Origin: Collodictyon triciliatum
Lineage: Eukaryota; CRuMs
Direction of reading: 5' to 3'
NCBI GenBank assembly: GCA_043381765.1
Contig: JBHJMP010000309.1
Coordinates: 1 to 20,666, forward strand
Length of the DNA stretch: 20,666 bases
Position numbers and translations under genes: made by a program. Below, piece by piece: positions 19,772 to 20,666 of the stretch. How positions within the stretch are numbered: the first letter of the stretch is position 1; each line of letters starts with the position of its first letter. The notes below the pieces were generated by a model that made no database searches, was not told the origin of the DNA, and was given only the letters and a program-made list of their open reading frames with translations.

Positions 19772-19998
19772 CTGCACAAATCAATTTATGTATAATCAAG
19801 CATCTACCGAGACCCTCGAAATGTGCGCATTGCGGCAAACAAACACACAAAGTTTTTATAAGTGATTTGAGACAAAACGCTGGGAGCCGATTCGACGAGT
19901 TCGAAAGGATGGCCGTACAGCTATTGCAACTGAAAGTCAACATATCGGCCTCAAACAACATGATTACCGCCGCAAGTGTGGATGATATGCTTTTTTGA
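19772..19998 (+). CDS. Orphan open frame with CxxC, possible terminal exon
   Basis: A plus-strand frame that stays open and ends at TGA 19996-19998, encoding about 75 residues. It contains KCAHCGK (a CxxC pair) and a mostly helical-looking C-terminal half (FDEFERMAVQLLQLKVNIS). No Met start is near the beginning, so if real it is a 3' exon or a gene remnant. Its base composition is less AT-rich than the DNA on either side, which is the main reason to list it. No family was recognised. A second Cys pair needed for a zinc site is not visible. Confidence 0.3.

Positions 19999-20666
<668 letters not shown>

Overview
This is a nuclear window from a eukaryote with intron-rich genes. Every intron inferred here is GT-AG, coding exons are short, and introns and spacers are AT-rich and full of simple-sequence tracts. 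Gene density is high (five recognisable or well-formed genes in about 16 kb) and the genes alternate in strand. The content (tubulin acetyltransferase, p23 co-chaperone, an MLO-like membrane protein, a decayed TnpB/Fanzor-type gene) fits a free-living protist. The texture reminds me of the foraminiferan Reticulomyxa filosa, but that placement is an inference and was not tested.

Layout. 1-1615: simple repeats, one unexplained open frame and a 390-base assembly gap. 1616-5073 (+): a 15-exon M20 family metallopeptidase of the carboxypeptidase S / PM20D1 type with all zinc-site motifs. 5437-8178 (-): a 4-exon MLO-family seven-helix membrane protein; its first intron holds a 100-base gap flanked by a 58-base duplicated sequence, probably an assembly fault. 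8179-9455: spacer between divergent genes with a long purine tract. 9456-12399 (+): a 7-exon alpha-tubulin N-acetyltransferase (ATAT1/MEC-17) with a long disordered tail. 12731-15596 (-): a 4-exon, 854-residue, Ser/Asp-rich protein of unknown function with a Gly-Asp hexanucleotide repeat. 15597-16103: a compact divergent promoter region. 16104-17391 (+): a 5-exon p23/SBA1 HSP90 co-chaperone whose first coding exon is only 8 bases. 17841 to about 19655 (-): an intronless, heavily broken TnpB/Fanzor-like RuvC nuclease relic. 19772-19998 (+): an orphan open frame with a CxxC motif. 20000-20666: AT-rich spacer ending in an ATT repeat.

The five genes look like independent housekeeping or accessory genes, not a pathway or operon. 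Exon models were built by hand from reading-frame phase, splice consensus and remembered family motifs; in each of the five multi-exon genes the joined exons give a length divisible by three with no internal stop. The most unusual contents are the Fanzor-like relic, an MLO protein in what appears to be a non-plant protist, the Asp-to-Glu change at the ATAT catalytic position, and the tendency of intronic repeat tracts to be T- or pyrimidine-rich on the sense strand of whichever gene hosts them.
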